NCBI RefSeq assembly: GCF_002838835.1
Contig: NZ_NHPP01000006.1
Location: forward strand, 248,001-312,000
DNA: 64,000 bases
Reading direction: 5' to 3'
DNA from: Siphonobacter sp. SORGH_AS_0500
Lineage (GTDB): Bacteria; Bacteroidota; Bacteroidia; Cytophagales; Spirosomataceae
Below are positions 45,069-53,587 of this stretch, in pieces. Below the pieces are notes generated by a model. It did no database searches, was not told where the DNA came from, and worked only from the letters and a program-made list of their open reading frames with translations. How positions within the stretch are numbered: position 1 is the first letter of the stretch; each line of letters opens with the position of its first letter. The position numbers and the translations under genes are program-made.

Positions 45069-45515
45069 GAGCGACCGTCGCTACGGTTTTCAGTTTTGAG
45101 TTTTGAGTTTTGAGTTTTCAGTTTTCAGTTTTCAGTTTTCAGTTTTCAGTTTTCAGTTTTCAGTTTGGGAAGGAAAAACTTATAAAGGTAGGCAAGACGT
45201 TTGGATATCGAGACCCTAACCCCGGAGGGGTTCAATAGGGGTAGCCCCGGGTAAAACCCGGGGTAAACGTTGGAAGGGCCCATACGCCAATCTTCCGCCT
45301 TGGCTGGTGTCCTCACCAGCCATTACTAAAAGCCTGGTAGTTGGTGAAGACACCAACCATGACGAAGTTTTTGAGTTTACAATCCCCAATAACAGGCGAT
45401 TATTCATGTAGAGATGCGATGAAGTCGCATCTGGGTTAAGAGACGGTTAGTGTTACCGTAGGGATTATAAATCCCTTACAGAGGGCTTTCGGATTACAAA
45501 TCCGAAAGAGCGTAG
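45069..45515. repeat. Composite hairpin repeat, copy A, with a heptamer minisatellite
   Basis: The element starts with GAGCGACCGTCGCTACGG (45069-45086), then 11 heptamers (three TTTTGAG, eight TTTTCAG) at 45087-45163. Next come CCCCGGAGGGG, CCCCGGGTAAAACCCGGGG, GGCTGGTGTCCTCACCAGCC, GTTGGTGAAGACACCAAC, GAGATGCGATGAAGTCGCATC and finally CGGATTACAAATCCG-AAAGAGCGTAG near 45489-45513. Nearly every module is a hairpin. The remaining 315 bp up to 45830 hold no ORF or clear site. Confidence 0.8.
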
Positions 45516-45830
45516 ACCTCTTTAGGGGTAAGGCTTCCTTTTCAACAATATGCCTACTTACATTTCTCTATAATCTGCAAATGGAGGTTATCAATCTGAA
45601 AAGCATACCTCATCAACCCAATTATTCTCACCAGTTTACATTAACAATGCAGGCCAGCTTTGATAATTGTATCAATTTATACTAAGGTTACTCTGCCAGC
45701 ATTTAGGTCTGTTTCTTTAGACCACAATAAAAAGTAGTAAAGTAAAAAACATGCGGAACTTTCAGGTGACGACAGGTCTTGTATAAATACCCTTCCAATA
45801 GTTTATACCTTCAGATTACCTTTTGTTTCC

Positions 45831-47438
45831 ATGGAGATACTTGAACCTATCTTAATCTTAATGGCTATCCTGGCAGGTCTGTCAGCTCTGGCTCCCAAAC
45901 TGAAAGTCCCTTACCCAATTGTGCTGGTTATTGGTGGACTATTAGTCGGAATTACGCCTAGTTTACCTAACGTTCGCCTCGAGCCGGACGTCGTCTTTCT
46001 AATCTTCCTGCCACCTTTACTATACGAAGCCAGCTGGAAAATTTCCTGGCAGGAACTGAAAACCCACCGAAAACCCGTTTCCAGATTAGCCATCGGGTTA
46101 GTTTTTTTAACAACCTCGGTTATTGCCGTTGTGGCTCATTACTGCATTCCCGGCTTTAGCTGGCCGCTGGCTTTTGTGCTCGGAGCCATCGTCTCGCCAC
46201 CCGATGCGGTAGCCGCTACCAGTGCCACCAAGGGATTAGGATTACCCCGCCGAACTACAACAATTCTGGAAGGCGAAAGTCTGGTGAACGACGCGTCTGC
46301 CCTAATTGCGTATAGGTATGCCGTAGTGGCTGTTGCTAGTGGAACCTTCGTGCTCTGGCAGGCCAGTATTCAGTTTTTTATACTAGCCATTGGTGGCGTT
46401 CTGGCCGGTTTGGCCATTGGTTACGCCTTCGTCTGGGTTTTTCGGAAAGTACAGGGCAACGCCACAGTTGAGGCCAGCCTGAACATCATGATTCCCTTTG
46501 TATCCTACCTTTTTGCCGAACACATTAAGGTATCAGGCGTATTATCTGTTGTGGCGACGGGCTTGTTTGTTTCCTGGCGTTCGTCGGAAGTGTTCTCTTT
46601 TCAGGGACGTATTCTGAGTAATAACTTCTGGGAATTGCTGGGCTTTCTGCTCAATGGATTCGTTTTCATTTTAATTGGGCTACAGCTCCCCTGGATTTTA
46701 CAAGATATTCCCAATCAATCGCTAGGTACCCTGATTCTTTATGGCTTATTAGTAAGTGCTGCGGCCATTTTTATTCGTATGGCCTGGCTGTTTGTTATCG
46801 CCAAATTTCCCTTTGAGTTTGGTTATCGAAACGGAGCCAAGCAAAGCAAGGGCGAGTTATTCATCATTGGCTGGGCTGGCATGCGGGGCGTGGTTTCTTT
46901 AGCAACGGCCCTGGCTTTGCCGTTAACCCTGGCAAATGGGGAGCCCTTTCCCAATCGTAATATTATTCTCTTCATTACCTTCATCGTAATTCTGGTAACG
47001 CTCGTTTTACAGGGACTTACCTTGCCTTATTTTGTGAAGCGACTGAAAGTCAGTGAAGACCCTGATAAGGAAGCTGCTCTGGAGCGAAAACTTCGTCTGT
47101 ATATGGCTCGCTCGTCCATCCAATTTATTGAGCAGGAGCTGCCAAAACTCATTGATCAGGAGGAAATTGGTGCTGGACTACGGAATCGTTTTGAACAGCA
47201 GATTCGTTATTTATACGGGTCCATTCCGACGGATGGCGTAGAACCTTCGCTGAAAGAAAAACGGGAGAAATTCAAAAAGTATATTTTTGGAGAACTGGAG
47301 GTGATCAACTTCCAGCGAAATCAAATGGTCGAGTTAATCAAAGAAAATAAATTTCCCGAAGAGTTAGTCCGAAAACTGGAAGGTGAACTTGACGTCTGGA
47401 ATGTTTCGGTACAGAGTCGATTGAAGATTATGAAGTAG
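45831..47438 (+). CDS. Na+/H+ antiporter, CPA1/NhaP family
   Basis: The 535-residue protein has 12 or so helices followed by a soluble tail of about 120 residues (from LERKLRLYMARSSIQFIEQE). Family motifs are VFLIFLPPLLYEASWKISWQELK near residue 55, IVSPPDAVAATSATKGLGLPRR near 125 with the ion-binding Asp, and ILEGESLVNDASALIAYRYAV near 150. RGVVSLATALALPL marks a late helix. It exchanges Na+ or K+ for H+ at the inner membrane. It is a different subgroup from the antiporter at 6322-7554. A terminator follows. Confidence 0.9.
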   Translation: MEILEPILILMAILAGLSALAPKLKVPYPIVLVIGGLLVGITPSLPNVRLEPDVVFLIFLPPLLYEASWKISWQELKTHRKPVSRLAIGLVFLTTSVIAVVAHYCIPGFSWPLAFVLGAIVSPPDAVAATSATKGLGLPRRTTTILEGESLVNDASALIAYRYAVVAVASGTFVLWQASIQFFILAIGGVLAGLAIGYAFVWVFRKVQGNATVEASLNIMIPFVSYLFAEHIKVSGVLSVVATGLFVSWRSSEVFSFQGRILSNNFWELLGFLLNGFVFILIGLQLPWILQDIPNQSLGTLILYGLLVSAAAIFIRMAWLFVIAKFPFEFGYRNGAKQSKGELFIIGWAGMRGVVSLATALALPLTLANGEPFPNRNIILFITFIVILVTLVLQGLTLPYFVKRLKVSEDPDKEAALERKLRLYMARSSIQFIEQELPKLIDQEEIGAGLRNRFEQQIRYLYGSIPTDGVEPSLKEKREKFKKYIFGELEVINFQRNQMVELIKENKFPEELVRKLEGELDVWNVSVQSRLKIMK

Positions 47439-47482
47439 TGAGTGATGACCATCAGAACTGATGTTTTCATCTCCGTTAGCTT

Positions 47483-47512
47483 CCCCAAAGTTAATAACTT
47501 TGGGGAGGTTTT
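47483..47512 (+). terminator. Terminator after the NhaP-type gene
   Basis: CCCCAAAGTT pairs with AACTTTGGGG around a 3-4-nt loop, followed by AGGTTTTTA. Confidence 0.85.
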
Positions 47513-47639
47513 TATGTATAGATTGGTAATCTATGAATTTAGGAAGCTATCAGATTAAACTCAGAGAACAGTCTTTGGCAGGGTTGAATGATAGTGGAAG
47601 AATCAATGGACAGGTAAAAAGGAAAGTAACACCCCCTGG

Positions 47640-47775
47640 CCTGTCATCTCGACCGAAGGGAGAGAGCTTCTGTCGAATGAGATAGTGCCAAGGTTAGTAA
47701 ATTTTCCTTATGACCGCTAGAAGTTCGCAAAGTCGTATGAAATTCTTCGTTCGCTCTGAATGGCAGAATAGTAGC
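47640..47775. repeat. Possible dispersed repeat between NhaP-type gene and TonB receptor
   Basis: The 470-bp gap has no convincing gene. A block containing CTGTCATCTCGACCGAAGGG and CTTCGTTCGCTCTGAATGGC resembles dispersed intergenic repeats I have seen in environmental Bacteroidota; only one copy is in the window. Confidence 0.35.
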
Positions 47776-47850
47776 AAGAAAAAAAACGCTCTGGCCTACT
47801 AAATGCCAGGTAGATAAGGTATTACTTTTCCAGAACTTAGTACCAACAGT

Positions 47851-47879
47851 AAACGCCCCCAGCACAGCCGGAGGCGTTT
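47851..47879 (-). terminator. Terminator of the TonB-dependent receptor gene
   Basis: AAACGCC pairs with GGCGTTT with an imperfect GC inner part. It lies 30 bp past the stop of the minus-strand receptor gene. Confidence 0.65.
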
Positions 47880-47908
47880 GACGTCAAACTCTATGTATAA
47901 AAAAACGA

Positions 47909-50542
47909 CTATTGTTTAGGGGTAGAAACGGGAGGTTTGTTACCCGCGGGAGCACCGCCCGCAGAAGCTGCTCCGCTACTGCCTGAGCCCTGAGTATTGT
48001 TCATGTCGGCACCACCGCCGTCACTTTTAATGTCATCGTTTTGAATCGACTTCGTTTTCTTACGGGGAGCCTGGATATTCATTTTTCCAATTTTATAACT
48101 GAAGGTTAAGCGAACGCCACGATTGTACATGTACATATCGCTAACCTGAGTAAACTGAGGCGATGTAAGTTCCGTACGCATCCGAATGTTGGAGGTCAGG
48201 AAGTTCTCGGCTGCAATACCAATACTTCCTTTCTTGTTCGCGAAGTCTTTTTTCACACCTAAAGAGTAAAATCCAAAACCAGCCATTCGACCTTGTAGCT
48301 GTACCTGAGGACCTTTCATCATCCCGAAGGCCTGTAGGCCCCAGCCATTTTTGAAGGTACTCTGAATACGACCTCCCACGTCGAAGTTAACTCCTGAATT
48401 CTTCACGTCAAGGGATAATCCGTCTACGCCTGTGGTAGTACCTTTCAGTTGAGTATAGAACGTATTAGTGAATAAGTCAAAGCTGAAGCTGGAGCTCACG
48501 TCGTATTTGGCGAAAAGGTTGATTCCGGCAGCGTGTTCCGAACCAATATTCTGATACGTCGTCAGGATGGCACCGGCAAGTGTATCCAGTGGCGTCCGAA
48601 CCTGGGTAATGGAGTTGTTCGTTATCCGTCCAAACAGGGCTGCATTAATGTAAGCTTTGTGAATGGTTTTACTTAAAGCTAACTCCACGTTATCCGTTAA
48701 TTCAGGACGGAGCAAAGGGTTACCCATCGTGATATTCTGGGGGTTTGCTGCGTTGAAGTTAGGGTTCAGCTGCTGAATACCTGGACGCTGAATCCGGCGG
48801 TTGTAAGCCAGTTTAATCATCGAGTTATCTTTCAGCATTTTCGAAAGATTCAAACTCGGTACGAAGTTACTGTAGTTGGGAATAGCAATGCTGGAACTGG
48901 TATTCGACTGAGCGTCAATGACGGTATGCTCGAAACGGGTACCCGCTTTAATCGTGATTTTATTCTTTGTCGTATACGTGTAAGAGGCGTAACCAGCAGC
49001 GATATTCTGACTATAATCAAGGAAGCCAGAGGGATTATTTTCCTGTTGATAATAACCACCCGTTGGGCCCGCCAGGAGGTATTCATAGTTACTGTTCACC
49101 TTCCGCATGATGCCTTTCAACCCAAATTCCAGCATCTGATTTTTCTTAATTGGCGTCTGGTAATCCGTTTGCAGAGTAAACTCCTGGTTCAGGTTATCGT
49201 TCAGGTTTCGTTGACGACCCGTTAATTCATTGACATTTAATAAATTAGCATCGAAGTTATTAATCAGGTCATTACGGCTATACAGAGCAGAAATACTCCA
49301 TTCCTGTTGAGGCTTGAACGTATGGATGTAATCCAGGTTCATATCAATCGTGCCGGAGTTATTTTTAGAAGTTACGTCTCGATTCTTTACGGTTCCAGCT
49401 ACACCGTTGGTAAAGATTTGAGTCATATAATCCTGGTCAGTCGTCCGGTTGCGAACGCCGTAATTAATGCCCGCCGAAAGGCTCTGGTTTTTCGAGATAT
49501 CAAAATCCCAGCCCAGACTATAACGGCCCATTAACCCCCGGTTCATACCATCACCCGTCTGACGGGTAAGGATTGAATTATTATCAATGATGCTAGTCTG
49601 ATCCAACGAAGAGCGGGTTTTTACATTATATTCTGCCCGACCAAAACCACCGAGTGTAAAGCCCATTTTGCCCGTTCGATAATTTCCGCGTAAACCCAGC
49701 ATGGAGCCCCGGTTACCCACGCCCGTATCGAGGTTCAGGTTAAAGCCCTGAAGGTTATTTTTCTTGGTAATGATGTTAATAATCCCGCCAGAACCTTCGG
49801 CATCGTATTTGGCGGAGGGAGAAGTAATCACTTCCACCGTAGCAATTTCGTCGGAAGGAATTTGCTTGAGAGCGTCGGCTACGCTACCAGCCACGATGGT
49901 GGAAGGCTTATTGTTAATCAACACCCGAATGTTACTACTTCCACGCATTGAAACATTCCCATCCAGATCGACGGATAGCATAGGGACTTTCCGCAGAATG
50001 TCGGAAGCATCGCCACCTTTGGAAGTAATATCTTTTTCAGCGTTATAAACGAGACGGTCTACCTTCTCTTCAATCAGAGCTTTTTGCCCGGTAACGGTTA
50101 CTTCCTGTAAAGTCTTCGAATCAGATTTTAACCTGATAACTCCCAGTGCCAGTGGACCGCTTACGGTAACTGGGTCAATCCGTCTGCTTTCGTATCCTAC
50201 AAAGGTTACTTCTAAGCGATACCGTCCGGGAGTAACGTTACCAATGGCAAACTGGCCTTTGCCATCGGCTACAGTTCCGGTAATAAGTTGATTGGTTTGT
50301 CTGTTATACAGAGCTATGCTGGCGAATTCAACGGGTTTGCCAGAAGTAGAATCTACGAGAGAACCCGTTACCGTAGGGTTTGTCGTAACTAGTGGAGCGG
50401 GTGTTGCCGTTTGTGCCGAATCCTGAGCAGTGGTTTTCAACGAATCAGGGGCTGGGGTCACCACCTGAGCGGAACTCTGACTGAAACTGGCAAGTCCAAG
50501 CAGAGCCGAAAGTAAGATTGAAGAAATATAGTATCGTTTCAT
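47909..50542 (-). CDS. TonB-dependent receptor, outer-membrane beta-barrel (OMP_b-brl_2) family
   Basis: The ATG at 50542 (MKRYYISSILLSALLGLASFSQSSAQ) gives a clear signal peptide and 877 residues; the upstream ATG at 50584 would add 14 residues. A carboxypeptidase-regulatory-like domain (GSLVDSTSGKPVEFASIALYNRQ) comes first, then a plug (GNVSMRGSSNIRVLINNKPS, SAKYDAEGSGGIINIITKK) and a barrel. After the last strands a tail of about 55 residues is rich in Gly, Ser, Asn and Pro. Unlike SusC genes it has no SusD partner. The ligand is unknown. Confidence 0.9.
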   Translation of the reverse strand: MKRYYISSILLSALLGLASFSQSSAQVVTPAPDSLKTTAQDSAQTATPAPLVTTNPTVTGSLVDSTSGKPVEFASIALYNRQTNQLITGTVADGKGQFAIGNVTPGRYRLEVTFVGYESRRIDPVTVSGPLALGVIRLKSDSKTLQEVTVTGQKALIEEKVDRLVYNAEKDITSKGGDASDILRKVPMLSVDLDGNVSMRGSSNIRVLINNKPSTIVAGSVADALKQIPSDEIATVEVITSPSAKYDAEGSGGIINIITKKNNLQGFNLNLDTGVGNRGSMLGLRGNYRTGKMGFTLGGFGRAEYNVKTRSSLDQTSIIDNNSILTRQTGDGMNRGLMGRYSLGWDFDISKNQSLSAGINYGVRNRTTDQDYMTQIFTNGVAGTVKNRDVTSKNNSGTIDMNLDYIHTFKPQQEWSISALYSRNDLINNFDANLLNVNELTGRQRNLNDNLNQEFTLQTDYQTPIKKNQMLEFGLKGIMRKVNSNYEYLLAGPTGGYYQQENNPSGFLDYSQNIAAGYASYTYTTKNKITIKAGTRFEHTVIDAQSNTSSSIAIPNYSNFVPSLNLSKMLKDNSMIKLAYNRRIQRPGIQQLNPNFNAANPQNITMGNPLLRPELTDNVELALSKTIHKAYINAALFGRITNNSITQVRTPLDTLAGAILTTYQNIGSEHAAGINLFAKYDVSSSFSFDLFTNTFYTQLKGTTTGVDGLSLDVKNSGVNFDVGGRIQSTFKNGWGLQAFGMMKGPQVQLQGRMAGFGFYSLGVKKDFANKKGSIGIAAENFLTSNIRMRTELTSPQFTQVSDMYMYNRGVRLTFSYKIGKMNIQAPRKKTKSIQNDDIKSDGGGADMNNTQGSGSSGAASAGGAPAGNKPPVSTPKQ

Positions 50543-50686
50543 CGCTTTTGTCGTACGGGAAATAGAACGATACAAAGGTGCCACGAAGCCGGATACTGAC
50601 GAAATGAAACTTACCGAGTGCCCAATAACTAGCGACGAATGACGGGTTTTGGGTTTGGAGCGGCCGCCGCTGCGGTTTGGAGTTTG

Positions 50687-51125
50687 GAGCGACCGTCGCT
50701 ACGGTTTGGAGTTTGGAGTTTGGAGTTTGGAGTTTGGAGTTTGGAGTTTGGAGTTTGGAGTTTGGAGTTTGGAGTTTGGAGTTTGGAGTTTGGAAAAGAG
50801 AAAACCCGTAAAGATAGAGAAGACGTTTTGAAATGGAAGATATAACCCCGGAGGGGCTGAACCTGAATAGCCCCAGGCTGGATAGCCCTGGATGCTAATC
50901 CGGGGTAAACGTTGGACGGGCCCATATGCTAATCTCCTGCCCTGGCTGGTGTCTTCACCAGCCATTCATATAAAGCATAGTGGTTGGAGAGGACACCAAC
51001 CTGGGCGAATGATTGTCAATCCGAAAAAGCATAGCAATAAAGCATTCAGGTAGAGACGCGACTTCATCGCGTCTGGGTAAGAGGCGGTTAGCGTTGCTTT
51101 AGAGATTATAAATCCGAAAGAGCGT
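50687..51125. repeat. Composite hairpin repeat, copy B, with a heptamer minisatellite
   Basis: GAGCGACCGTCGCTACGG (50687-50704) is followed by 13 perfect GTTTGGA units (50704-50794). The same ordered modules as copy A then follow: CCCCGGAGGGG, the GGCTGGTG hairpin, the GTTGG...CCAAC hairpin, AGACGCGACTTCATCGCGTCT and ATCCGAAAGAGCGTAG. Upstream, 50655-50675 holds a variant start (GAGCGGCCGCCGCTGCGG). Copy B abuts the AT-rich gene at 51145. Confidence 0.8.
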
Positions 51126-51144
51126 AGTTGTTTATCGCTAATTA

Positions 51145-51687
51145 TTATTTCCAATAGTTCATTAAATAGTCTTTAATTTGGGTTTTGTCTGTTAAGTCTA
51201 TTAATTCAGAACTGTTCCAATTAATCAGAACCATTTCACAACTTTCACCTAATTCGTAAAGTGCTTCTTCAATTTTGCTAAACCAATCTGCTGAAGTAAT
51301 TAGAGAAGTAGAAATCCAAATATTTTTTACAAACTCGTCTTTGCAGTCGTAAAAAAAATTGAAGCAAGGCAAACTGAACGCATTAAAAGTAGTAGAAGAA
51401 CAGCTAATTATCGTATATCCATCATAATAAATTTGTTTAGCTTTTTCAAATCTTTTTTCCGTTAGAAAATTTTCAAAAAAGTCAATTCTTAATTCTTCAT
51501 TTATCGTTGGAAAAGGTAAGTCTTCTCTTATAAAAATGTCAGTAAATCCATATTCAGTTCTTGCCTTTTCAGTGAAATTGCCTATTTGTTTAATTGAGCT
51601 TATAATATTTTCAATATTCTTTCTTGGAACTATTTCAATTTGACAATAATCGTCTTCCCAAAATGAAGGCAAATTTTCTTCATTCAT
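51145..51687 (-). CDS. Hypothetical small acidic protein, AT-rich gene in a cassette-like context
   Basis: The 180-residue protein (start MNEENLPSFWEDDYCQIEI) is acidic and has no signal peptide or membrane helix. I do not recognise a family. Size, acidity and context recall immunity-type proteins of polymorphic toxin systems, but that is only a guess. The coding sequence is markedly AT-rich, unlike flanking genes. It is transcribed in the same direction as the DUF3885-type gene, with a structured spacer between them, and its 3' side runs straight into repeat copy B. Confidence 0.6.
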   Translation of the reverse strand: MNEENLPSFWEDDYCQIEIVPRKNIENIISSIKQIGNFTEKARTEYGFTDIFIREDLPFPTINEELRIDFFENFLTEKRFEKAKQIYYDGYTIISCSSTTFNAFSLPCFNFFYDCKDEFVKNIWISTSLITSADWFSKIEEALYELGESCEMVLINWNSSELIDLTDKTQIKDYLMNYWK

Positions 51688-51761
51688 TTTGGTATTTGTT
51701 TTTCGTTTAAATATTTATGTCAAATAATCCCATTGTCATTTGAAATATGTCGCTCTATAAT

Positions 51762-51900
51762 AGTAGGTAACGGTTTAAATATTCCCGAAGGCGGGGATTT
51801 TTAGTACAAAAGTAGAATCGAAGAACGAATGTTGAACTTGGTACAAATGCCCAATCGAAGCCGTTCAGCCTCGCTTTTGACCATACCTTGTTGGCAGTAG
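51762..51900 (-). other. Cassette-like spacer between two AT-rich small genes
   Basis: Read on the minus strand, the spacer begins CTACTGCCAACAAGG and ends AACCGTTACCTACT. These end strings are imperfect inverted repeats (ACTGCCAAC against GTTACCTAC), and GTTAGCAGT stands just before the DUF3885-type gene. The middle contains short GC-rich hairpins (CCCCGCCTTCGGG). The layout is like recombination-site spacers between gene cassettes, but no integron integrase is present. Confidence 0.4.
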
Positions 51901-51922
51901 AGTAGTTATTTCTATTTCATTT

Positions 51923-52516
51923 TTAAAGTCCATCTTCTCGTTCTGATAGCCATTGTCTATACTTGTTCTTATAATTCTCTTTTGTTGTAATATCTTTAAG
52001 GATAAAGTCAACGCCACCATCATACGGTGCAACAATTACATTCTTGTCAAACGAAATGAAGTACGCCCTGATATTGTCATTGGCGATTTCTCTTAAAAGG
52101 TTGTCATGATACTTTGGTTTCCAAATTGTCAGTGCAAAGGCAGGTCTGTAAATGTCTGGCTCGTTATATTCTTCAGAGTCGATTTTATTCAATTCAATAT
52201 TGTCAAGCCGTACAAAAGAAAACGGTTTGAATATGTCTTCTTCGTCAGTAATGTGTATTTGTCTGTTGTCGCCCCAATTATATTCTTCTGCTACAATTAA
52301 AAATGGCGTTTCAAGACCAAAGAAATCTGTAATTATTTCGTTTTGTCGTGAAAGTAGAATTTGCCATTCGCTTTCGTCTTCTGCATAACGTTTAGAATTG
52401 GGCAAACTATGAATTCTAAACCATCTTTCAGAATAGTCGTGTTTAAACAGATACGAAATCGGTACAGTGTCTGGGTAATTTAAAGTCCATAATTTTTGAA
52501 AACCTTCTTTCGTCAT
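51923..52516 (-). CDS. DUF3885-type protein of unknown function
   Basis: The 197-residue protein has no signal peptide. DYSERWFRIHSLPNSKRYAEDESEWQILLSRQNEIITDFFG near residues 27-68 and the later YRPAFALTIWKPKYHDNLLREIANDN and VVAPYDGGVDFIL fit DUF3885 proteins as I remember them. The function of that family is unknown. The gene is AT-rich. It has the cassette-like string GTTAGCAGT 18 bp before its start and the structured spacer after its stop, so it is probably mobile cargo. Confidence 0.65.
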   Translation of the reverse strand: MTKEGFQKLWTLNYPDTVPISYLFKHDYSERWFRIHSLPNSKRYAEDESEWQILLSRQNEIITDFFGLETPFLIVAEEYNWGDNRQIHITDEEDIFKPFSFVRLDNIELNKIDSEEYNEPDIYRPAFALTIWKPKYHDNLLREIANDNIRAYFISFDKNVIVAPYDGGVDFILKDITTKENYKNKYRQWLSEREDGL

Positions 52517-52533
52517 CGGGTCGTTTTACAGTT

Positions 52534-52542
52534 ACTGCTAAC
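52534..52542 (-). other. Cassette-boundary-like motif before the DUF3885-type gene
   Basis: The minus strand reads GTTAGCAGT, the inverted counterpart of ACTGCCAAC at the far end of the same unit, with one mismatch. Confidence 0.3.
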
Positions 52543-52674
52543 TCCCAAATATACGCAAGTTTTGTCTTGATTTTTTTATTCCAATATAGATAATTACTAT
52601 CCTTAGGGGGCAGTCTTATATGCATATTATTCCTTGATCTGTTTTATGCTTAAATCATTAAAAGGGCTTTTGAC

Positions 52675-53020
52675 TTATTCTAAAGAGCGACGGCTCACGT
52701 CGGTATATGGTAGGGTTGTCTTTAAGTTGTTGTGACCCAATAACTCCTGAATGAGCTTAATATCAGTTTCTCTTTCGTGTAGATGGGTCGCATAACTATG
52801 CTTAAGACTGTGAAAGGTGACCCCTTGTCGAATTGCAGCTATTGTCTTCGCTCGATGAAAAATCTGTTGCAAACTTCGAGTACTATAGGGTTGGTTCCCA
52901 TATTGTCCTTCAAAAGCCATTCTTTGGGTTGATAGGTGCAGTAATACTTTCGAAGAAGCCTAAAAGGCCTTCTGATAAGGTTACCATTCTATCCTTTTTA
53001 CCTTTAGCTACCCGAATGGT
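52675..53020 (-). pseudogene. Tyrosine recombinase (phage-type integrase) remnant, truncated and frameshifted
   Basis: The minus strand encodes the C-terminal catalytic part of a tyrosine recombinase. It reads TIRVAKGKKDRMVTLSEGLLG, then after one frame change LRKYYCTYQPKEW, then after a second FEGQYGNQPYSTRSLQQIF and HSLKHSYATHLHERETDIKLIQELLGHNNLKTTLPYTDVS. Frame breaks lie at about 52955 and 52913, each repaired by one added base. Box II reads HSLK instead of HxLR, and the N-terminal half is missing, ending at a perfect inverted repeat. It is the only recombinase trace in the island. Confidence 0.75.
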
Positions 53021-53042
53021 TTACCATTCACTCTGATCTGAA

Positions 53043-53106
53043 TGGATGGACGTCTTCACTCCCTGGCTGGTGTCTTCACCAGCCAGGGAGTGAAGACGTC
53101 CATCCA
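53043..53106. repeat. Perfect 30-bp inverted repeat with 4-nt loop
   Basis: Bases 53043-53072 are the exact reverse complement of 53077-53106, with loop TCTT at 53073-53076. The inner part is the GGCTGGTG/CACCAGCC module of the composite repeats; the outer part (GGATGGACGTCTTCACTCCC) extends it. It begins 22 bp from the end of the integrase remnant. Confidence 0.9.
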
Positions 53107-53465
53107 CGGCGGAAAATCGGAGATGGCTGAAACTAGGGATTGTAAATCCGAAAGAGCGTAGGTTGGTGAAGACCTCCGCCCCGGCTAGTGTCTCACCAGC
53201 TGATTGTAAAAGAATGTGGTTGGGGTCTTCACCAACACGGTGGAAAAATCCGGGGTCAACTATGAAGTAGAGACGCGACTTCATCGCGTCTGGGTAATAG
53301 GCGGTTAGCGTTGCTTTAGGGATTATAAATCCCTTACAGACGGCTTTCGGATTACAAATCCGAAAGAGCGTAGTTTGAAAAGAAAACAATAACCCCTCTG
53401 GGTGTAGCCACTCCCTGGCTGGTGTCTCACCAGCCGATTGTAAAAGAATGTGTTGCATGAAAACA
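53107..53465. repeat. Composite hairpin repeat, copy C, rearranged
   Basis: This stretch contains two AAATCCGAAAGAGCGTAG modules (about 53146 and 53356), a diverged GGCTAGTG...CACCAGC hairpin, AGACGCGACTTCATCGCGTCT at about 53270-53290, GGATTATAAATCC, and another GGCTGGTG...CACCAGCC near 53417. It is made of the same modules as copies A and B in a partly duplicated order and without a minisatellite. Confidence 0.75.
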
Positions 53466-53532
53466 CCGACCACGGCGGAAGCGGCTTTACAGAATCATTG
53501 AAAACAGCCAACTAAAAACCGAAAATCAAACT

Positions 53533-53552
53533 GACAGAATTTAGACAGAATT
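53533..53552 (+). promoter_or_regulatory. Direct repeat GACAGAATT with 11-bp period before the response regulator gene
   Basis: GACAGAATT occurs at 53533-53541 and 53544-53552. The 11-bp period (one helix turn) is typical of half-sites for OmpR-family regulators. A similar pair lies before the efflux operon at 55666-55684. Confidence 0.5.
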
Positions 53553-53587
53553 GTTTTTTTACTTCGTCCTTTAGAAATTGAATGATT

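Noticed and set aside
45087-45163. Possible CRISPR array
   Set aside because: The unit is 7 bp with no spacers and there are no cas genes.
47644-47865. 73-codon minus-strand frame
   Set aside because: It lies within a repeat-like block and carries no family resemblance.
50645-50965. Open frames on both strands reading repeated KLQTPNS or SLEFGVW heptads
   Set aside because: They are translations of the 7-bp GTTTGGA minisatellite, open in several frames at once, with no start site or flanking coding signal.
53021-53473. 150-codon minus-strand frame
   Set aside because: It runs through the perfect inverted repeat and composite repeat modules; the peptide is a translation of hairpins.
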